From the NCBI GenBank assembly GCA_964579855.1, contig CAZOIM010000023.1, positions 1 to 26,893 of the forward strand: DNA of 26,893 nt, given 5' to 3'. This document shows, piece after piece, positions 23,356 to 26,893 of this stretch. The number at the start of each line of letters is the position of its first letter. Position 1 is the first letter of the stretch. The notes under the pieces were generated by a model. The model had not been told where the DNA came from and did no database searches. It saw nothing but the letters and a program-made list of their open reading frames with translations. This DNA is from JADGQA01 sp964579855 (GTDB taxonomy: Bacteria; Bacteroidota; Ignavibacteria; UBA10030). The position numbers and the translations under genes are program-made.

Positions 23356-24204
23356 TTGCGCAAAGTCGTGAAACAATCAATTACACTCTGGTTAATCGCT
23401 TTCTTCATCACTGCCATTTCCGCTTACTATCAACGAATTACAGGACCTACGTATCCTGTCGCGGGGTCTACGCATTTCAGAAATGGAAATATTGGTTACA
23501 ATCTGCCGAGAAGCCACGGAGGTGATTCTCCTGCCGTCATTAGGATTCATGCAGGCGATTCAACCGTTCACGGATACGTTGAGTGGAAACGATACAAGAC
23601 AAATGATACATGGACGAGGAATTCGCTCTTGTCAAGTGAGGGGATCCTCTCAACGGAATTACCAAATCAGCCTCCGGCTGGAAAGCTTCTCTACAGAGTA
23701 GCTCTCTTCCGTGGCGATGAGGTTGCCATAATTCCTGGAGATGAACCGTTGGTAATCCGATTCAAGGGAGAAGTACCGCTGATGATACTCATTCCTCATA
23801 TCATCGCAATGTTCGCCTCCATGTTACTCGCAGCTCGTGCAGGATTGGAATTCTTTGGTAGAGAGTCTCACCTTGAGAGGCTTGTGTATTGGACAATCGG
23901 TTTCCTTATTGTTGGTGGATTCATCTTTGGTCCTATTGTTCAACAATACGCGTTTGGTGCATTGTGGACCGGTTGGCCGTTCGGTACTGACTTGACAGAC
24001 AATAAGACTGCAATTGCCCTGCTCGCATGGATTGTCGTTGGATTTGCGTTGAATAAATCCAAGAAGCCAAGAGCTTGGGCATTGTTGGCGTCGATTATAA
24101 CATTCGCTGTATTTCTTATTCCTCACAGCTTACTTGGTTCGGAATACGAGTACAAGACGCAAGGGGAACAGAAAACGAAAGTCGACACGATGTTGATCCG
24201 ATGA
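23356..24204 (+). CDS. Unrecognised membrane protein
   Basis: A 282-residue protein I do not recognise. Residues about 8-25 (ITLWLIAFFITAISAYY) are an N-terminal anchor or signal. Residues 30-140 are a soluble, strand-rich part (GNIGYNLPRSHGGDSPAVIR, then HGYVEWKRYKTNDTW) that would lie outside the inner membrane. Four further membrane segments follow near 141-160, 177-197, 217-232 and 240-260, with basic or acidic loops between. Histidines occur at H148 and H257, in or at the edge of membrane segments. The start is TTG 23356 or GTG 23368; neither has a clear ribosome site. It stands alone, ahead of the tRNA gene. Confidence 0.75.
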   Translation: MRKVVKQSITLWLIAFFITAISAYYQRITGPTYPVAGSTHFRNGNIGYNLPRSHGGDSPAVIRIHAGDSTVHGYVEWKRYKTNDTWTRNSLLSSEGILSTELPNQPPAGKLLYRVALFRGDEVAIIPGDEPLVIRFKGEVPLMILIPHIIAMFASMLLAARAGLEFFGRESHLERLVYWTIGFLIVGGFIFGPIVQQYAFGALWTGWPFGTDLTDNKTAIALLAWIVVGFALNKSKKPRAWALLASIITFAVFLIPHSLLGSEYEYKTQGEQKTKVDTMLIR

Positions 24205-24233
24205 AAGTGATGCTGAAAATTCAGAAATGAACA

Positions 24234-24262
24234 TTGCCAAGATTCGCATTGTTCGTTATATT
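24234..24262 (+). promoter_or_regulatory. Promoter for tRNA-Leu
   Basis: TTGCCA (24234-24239), 17-base spacer, TATATT (24257-24262). The start near 24269 gives a short 5' leader of about 8 bases before the mature tRNA, the usual layout for a single tRNA gene. Confidence 0.6.
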
Positions 24263-24276
24263 AGAAGCGTTGAATG

Positions 24277-24362
24277 GCCGAAGTGGCGGAATTGGTAGAC
24301 GCGCTGGACTCAAAATCCAGTACGACTAAAATCGTGTGAGGGTTCGAGTCCCTCCTTCGGCA
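24277..24362 (+). tRNA. tRNA-Leu (anticodon CAA)
   Basis: Type II tRNA of 86 bases. The acceptor stem is GCCGAAG (24277-24283) with CTTCGGC (24355-24361), discriminator A. The anticodon arm is CTGGA-CTCAAAA-TCCAG with anticodon CAA at 24311-24313, reading UUG. A long variable arm with an ACGA/TCGT stem follows, then the T arm GGGTTCGAGTCCC. No CCA is encoded. It has its own promoter and terminator. Confidence 0.97.
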
Positions 24363-24368
24363 CTGCGA

Positions 24369-24406
24369 ACCTCAGGATTGGAAATTGATCCTGAGGTCTT
24401 TTTTTT
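24369..24406 (+). terminator. Intrinsic terminator of tRNA-Leu
   Basis: ACCTCAGGAT (24369-24378) pairs with ATCCTGAGGT (24388-24397), 9-base loop, then C and a run of eight T. A textbook terminator, just behind the tRNA. Confidence 0.93.
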
Positions 24407-24522
24407 GTTTGAATCGTCGATTCATGCGTAACGAGCCGTACCGAGGGATCAAGATACGGTGGTCTCGGAATTCAACGTGAGTTTAAAGATTCTCGAAAAG
24501 TGAAATTGATTTTTGCTCAATT

Positions 24523-24531
24523 TGTTATAAA
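24523..24531 (+). promoter_or_regulatory. Possible extended -10 promoter for msrA
   Basis: TGT followed by TATAAA (24526-24531), an extended -10 with no matching -35 at 17 bases. A start near 24538 leaves a leader of about 105 bases, which contains a perfect stem TGACGCA/TGCGTCA at 24562-24582. Confidence 0.35.
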
Positions 24532-24561
24532 CTTTGACAGAGCAAGTATTTTCCGCCGAAT

Positions 24562-24582
24562 TGACGCACGAGAAATGCGTCA
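24562..24582 (+). other. Small perfect stem in the msrA leader
   Basis: TGACGCA (24562-24568), 7-base loop, TGCGTCA (24576-24582). As DNA it could equally be an operator for a dimeric regulator (half-sites 14 bases apart). No function is shown by sequence alone. Confidence 0.3.
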
Positions 24583-24642
24583 GACTCGAAGGCATTCAAC
24601 AATTTGTCAGTAGCGAGAGCCGTCCGAAACAGGGAGATTGAG

Positions 24643-25161
24643 ATGGAAATAAATGAAAAGGCGATTTTGGGGGCAGGATGCTTCTGGTGCACAGAAGCGA
24701 TTTTCGAAAGGCTCGTTGGAGTCATCTCGGTGATGCCGGGATACGCAGGTGGCACCAAACCCGATCCCACGTATGATCAGGTGTGTTCGGGGAGTACTGG
24801 ATACGCCGAAGTTGCTGAAATCACATTTGATTCATCAAAGATCAGCTTTGAGAAGCTCCTCACTGTTTTCTGGGAATGCCACGATCCAACAACCCTGAAT
24901 CGACAAGGTGCAGATAAAGGTACTCAGTATCGTTCTGCCATATTCTTCATTGGAGAAAGCCAACGCTCCATTGCAGAGCGCTCAAAACAAGTTGCACAGA
25001 AAATGTACAAAGACCCTATCGTTACCGAAATTGTGCCTTTATCAATATTCTACAAGGCCGAGGACTACCATCAAAAATATTATGACAACAATCCGAATGC
25101 GGCATATTGCCGGTTGGTCATCAGGCCAAAACTGGACAAGCTCGAACCAAAGCTGAAGTAA
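24643..25161 (+). CDS. msrA: Peptide methionine-S-sulfoxide reductase MsrA
   Basis: Repairs the S-epimer of methionine sulfoxide in proteins. The 172-residue protein has the catalytic GAGCFWCTEAIFERL (C13 attacks the sulfoxide), MPGYAGGTKPDPTYDQV, GSTGYAEVAEITFD, ECHDPTTLNRQGADKGTQYR, and AEDYHQKYYDNN. Length is normal for a lone MsrA; no msrB domain is fused and no msrB gene is adjacent. The start is ATG 24643 with AGGGAG six bases upstream; the frame runs further up to 24604 but without family sequence. Confidence 0.96.
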   Translation: MEINEKAILGAGCFWCTEAIFERLVGVISVMPGYAGGTKPDPTYDQVCSGSTGYAEVAEITFDSSKISFEKLLTVFWECHDPTTLNRQGADKGTQYRSAIFFIGESQRSIAERSKQVAQKMYKDPIVTEIVPLSIFYKAEDYHQKYYDNNPNAAYCRLVIRPKLDKLEPKLK

Positions 25162-25362
25162 ATTGTCTTTGGTGCCCCGGTGTTCCCAGCTCGACCAAGT
25201 TAACCCACCAGCACATCCGCAGAGTCTTGATTTTTGATCGTAACCCCGGTACATTCTCTCGAGCGGTTTTTTTGATTGTGTCGACTCTCTTCAGATTGAT
25301 CGAGGATCGCCTGATGATTTCATGATACTGTGTGTGTATTCACCGGATTCGAACAGTCGATC

Positions 25363-26893
25363 ATGAATTTCGTCAAGTCCTATAATTCAATCCTATTCCT
25401 CCTGCTGCTTCTTCCAGGCCCGCTCACGGCCCGCCAAGAGCATCAGGTACAACGTCAAACCAGTTCTGCTGCTCTCACCGTGGTCTTTCCTCTAACTTCC
25501 GGGGATAGTCTTTACCAATTGCCACGCGGTTACATCGCAAAAAACAGCGAAAACGTGTGGCTTGATTCATTGATTCTTCTCTCAAAGGATAGAGACTACG
25601 AATTCAATTACGATCGTGGAACGATTTCTCTATTGAAAACTCTCGTCAGATCACTGGTTTCTGATACTGCTCCACACAATCTCAAAGTACAGTTTCTTCC
25701 GCTGCCGTTCGTGTTCAGGAAGGAATATGCCCTGCGAGAATTGATCATTAAGAATGATTCAACTGGAGCAAAACGGATCACTGTTACCGGACCGGGGTTT
25801 CGATTTGAACCGAATGAATTTTTCGGCAAGGGGATTCAAAAAAGCGGGACACTCATGCGTGGGTTCACAGTCGGATCCAACCATGACCTCACACTGAATT
25901 CCGGATTCCGAATGCAACTGAACGGCGCGTTGTCAAAAGATATCAACGTAACTGCAGCGCTCACCGACGAGAACTCTCCGATTCAACCAGAAGGAACAAC
26001 GCAGACGCTTAGGGAAGTTGATAAAGTGTTTGTCAATCTCCAAAGCAAGCATTTGGGGGCTACGCTTGGTGATTTCAATTTCGATATCGGCGAAAATCAG
26101 GGTGGGGAATTTGGACGTCTTTCCAGAAAACTCCAGGGAGCAAGCGGCACGGCATTATTTGAAAATCTGGCACCGGGGAATCTTACGGCTTCCGGATCAT
26201 TGACTGCTGCGACGGCCCGTGGAAAGTTCGCGACAAACTATTTCCAGGGCATTGACGGCAATCAGGGACCGTATCGGCTCACAGGCAATAACGGGGAACC
26301 GCAGATCCTCGTTTTAGCCGGCACGGAACGCGTATATCTCAACGGCGAAGTGATGACGCGTGGTGAACTCAATGACTACACGATAGACTACGCCAGCGGT
26401 GACGTCGTGTTCACGAGTCGACGGATGATTACGAATGCATCCCGCATTACTATTGACTTTGAATATTCTGACCAACAGTACACGCGGAACCTCATTGCCA
26501 TCACGACTGGAGAGACGGCGTGGAACAACAAGCTCAGGCTTAACGTGGTGGTCGCACAGGAAGCCGACGATCCTGATTCGCCTGTTGATTTTGCGCTGGA
26601 CGATACATCAAGGGGCGTATTACGGCAAAGCGGATCGAATCAATTACGGGCGTCTCTTCCGGGGACTAAGTTCGTCGGATATGACTCTCTCGGGGTGTCA
26701 AAAGGCCAATACGTTCGGCGGGATTCGGTAATCAATGGAAAGAATTACGGTGTTTTGGTTTATGCACCCGGTGATCCCGCCGCCCTTTATTCGGTAACAT
26801 TTTCTCCCGTACAAACGGTGCCACCAGATTCCGCCGGATATTCTCGAGTGGCAAGCGGACAGTATCGATTTGCTGGGATCGGACAAGGAAACT
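25363..26893 (+). CDS. Large exported protein, 5' part (runs off the window)
   Basis: Open from ATG 25363 to the last base: 510 codons and no stop. Residues 1-23 are a signal peptide (NSILFLLLLLPGPLTA, cut before RQEHQ). The mature part is rich in Gly, Asn, Thr and alternating strand-like stretches. A motif of the form DYxxxYxxGxxxx occurs twice: DYEFNYDRGTISL at about 78-90 and DYTIDYASGDVVF at about 338-350. Between them, RGFTVGSNHDLTLNSGFRMQ, LTDENSPIQPEGTTQTL and LGATLGDFNFDIGENQGG are notable. The style suits a surface or outer-membrane protein of the Ignavibacteria/Chlorobi/Bacteroidota type; SprA-like translocons carry comparable motifs, but I cannot claim homology. I cannot name a family. 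Confidence 0.8.
   Translation, partial: MNFVKSYNSILFLLLLLPGPLTARQEHQVQRQTSSAALTVVFPLTSGDSLYQLPRGYIAKNSENVWLDSLILLSKDRDYEFNYDRGTISLLKTLVRSLVSDTAPHNLKVQFLPLPFVFRKEYALRELIIKNDSTGAKRITVTGPGFRFEPNEFFGKGIQKSGTLMRGFTVGSNHDLTLNSGFRMQLNGALSKDINVTAALTDENSPIQPEGTTQTLREVDKVFVNLQSKHLGATLGDFNFDIGENQGGEFGRLSRKLQGASGTALFENLAPGNLTASGSLTAATARGKFATNYFQGIDGNQGPYRLTGNNGEPQILVLAGTERVYLNGEVMTRGELNDYTIDYASGDVVFTSRRMITNASRITIDFEYSDQQYTRNLIAITTGETAWNNKLRLNVVVAQEADDPDSPVDFALDDTSRGVLRQSGSNQLRASLPGTKFVGYDSLGVSKGQYVRRDSVINGKNYGVLVYAPGDPAALYSVTFSPVQTVPPDSAGYSRVASGQYRFAGIGQGN

Noticed and set aside
1..26893. CRISPR array, insertion sequence, phage or defence system
   Set aside because: No regularly spaced repeats, transposase, integrase or recognised defence genes are seen in any frame; gene content is housekeeping and envelope metabolism.

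Overview
The window reads as a chromosomal segment of a Gram-negative bacterium of the Bacteroidota/Chlorobiota/Ignavibacteriota (FCB) kind. The pointers are a GTP-type PEP carboxykinase, a glycogen synthase next to a DUF4270-like lipoprotein and an outer-membrane barrel, sphingolipid genes, a TatC, and a large exported protein with a surface-protein style. Placement comes from reading protein sequence only. I see no insertion sequence, phage gene, CRISPR array or rRNA. Several promoters look like ordinary sigma-70 sites (TTG-rich -35, 17-bp spacer, TATATT-like -10) rather than the Bacteroidetes TAnnTTTG type, which fits an Ignavibacteria/Chlorobi-like lineage better than a classical Bacteroidetes.

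Left part (1-7066, all +): the 3' end of paaA followed by overlapping paaB, paaC and paaD (phenylacetyl-CoA epoxidase; no paaE in view), then a Sua5/TsaC-type threonylcarbamoyl-AMP synthase, purE, GTP-type pckG, and a DUF47/PhoU-like gene with a Pit phosphate transporter.

Middle (7095-13509): the most interesting block. An NAD-dependent epimerase/SDR gene (minus) and a serine palmitoyltransferase-like gene (plus) diverge from a short AT-rich region where two promoter-like sequences overlap at their -10 boxes. Behind the SPT comes a GNAT/YghO-like protein resembling the bacterial ceramide synthase family. Together these match the three-enzyme bacterial ceramide route (SPT, CerR, bCerS). The epimerase gene runs on into crcB (fluoride channel) and DUF190. 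The GNAT gene runs on into ilvE (branched-chain aminotransferase), a stand-alone cyclic-nucleotide-binding protein and a UspA protein. The epimerase appears to start at an AUU codon and the SPT at UUG.

Right part on the minus strand (13740-23069): a long chain reading lipoprotein, outer-membrane protein, rpiB, glyA, tatC, polyprenyl diphosphate synthase; upstream of it glgA with its own promoter; then an EamA transporter preceded by a small RsbR-N-like protein, again with a promoter. A perfect 10-bp hairpin lies between the converging uspA and polyprenyl synthase genes.

Right end on the plus strand (23356-26893): an unrecognised membrane protein, tRNA-Leu(CAA) with promoter and terminator, msrA, and the first 510 codons of a large exported protein that runs off the window.
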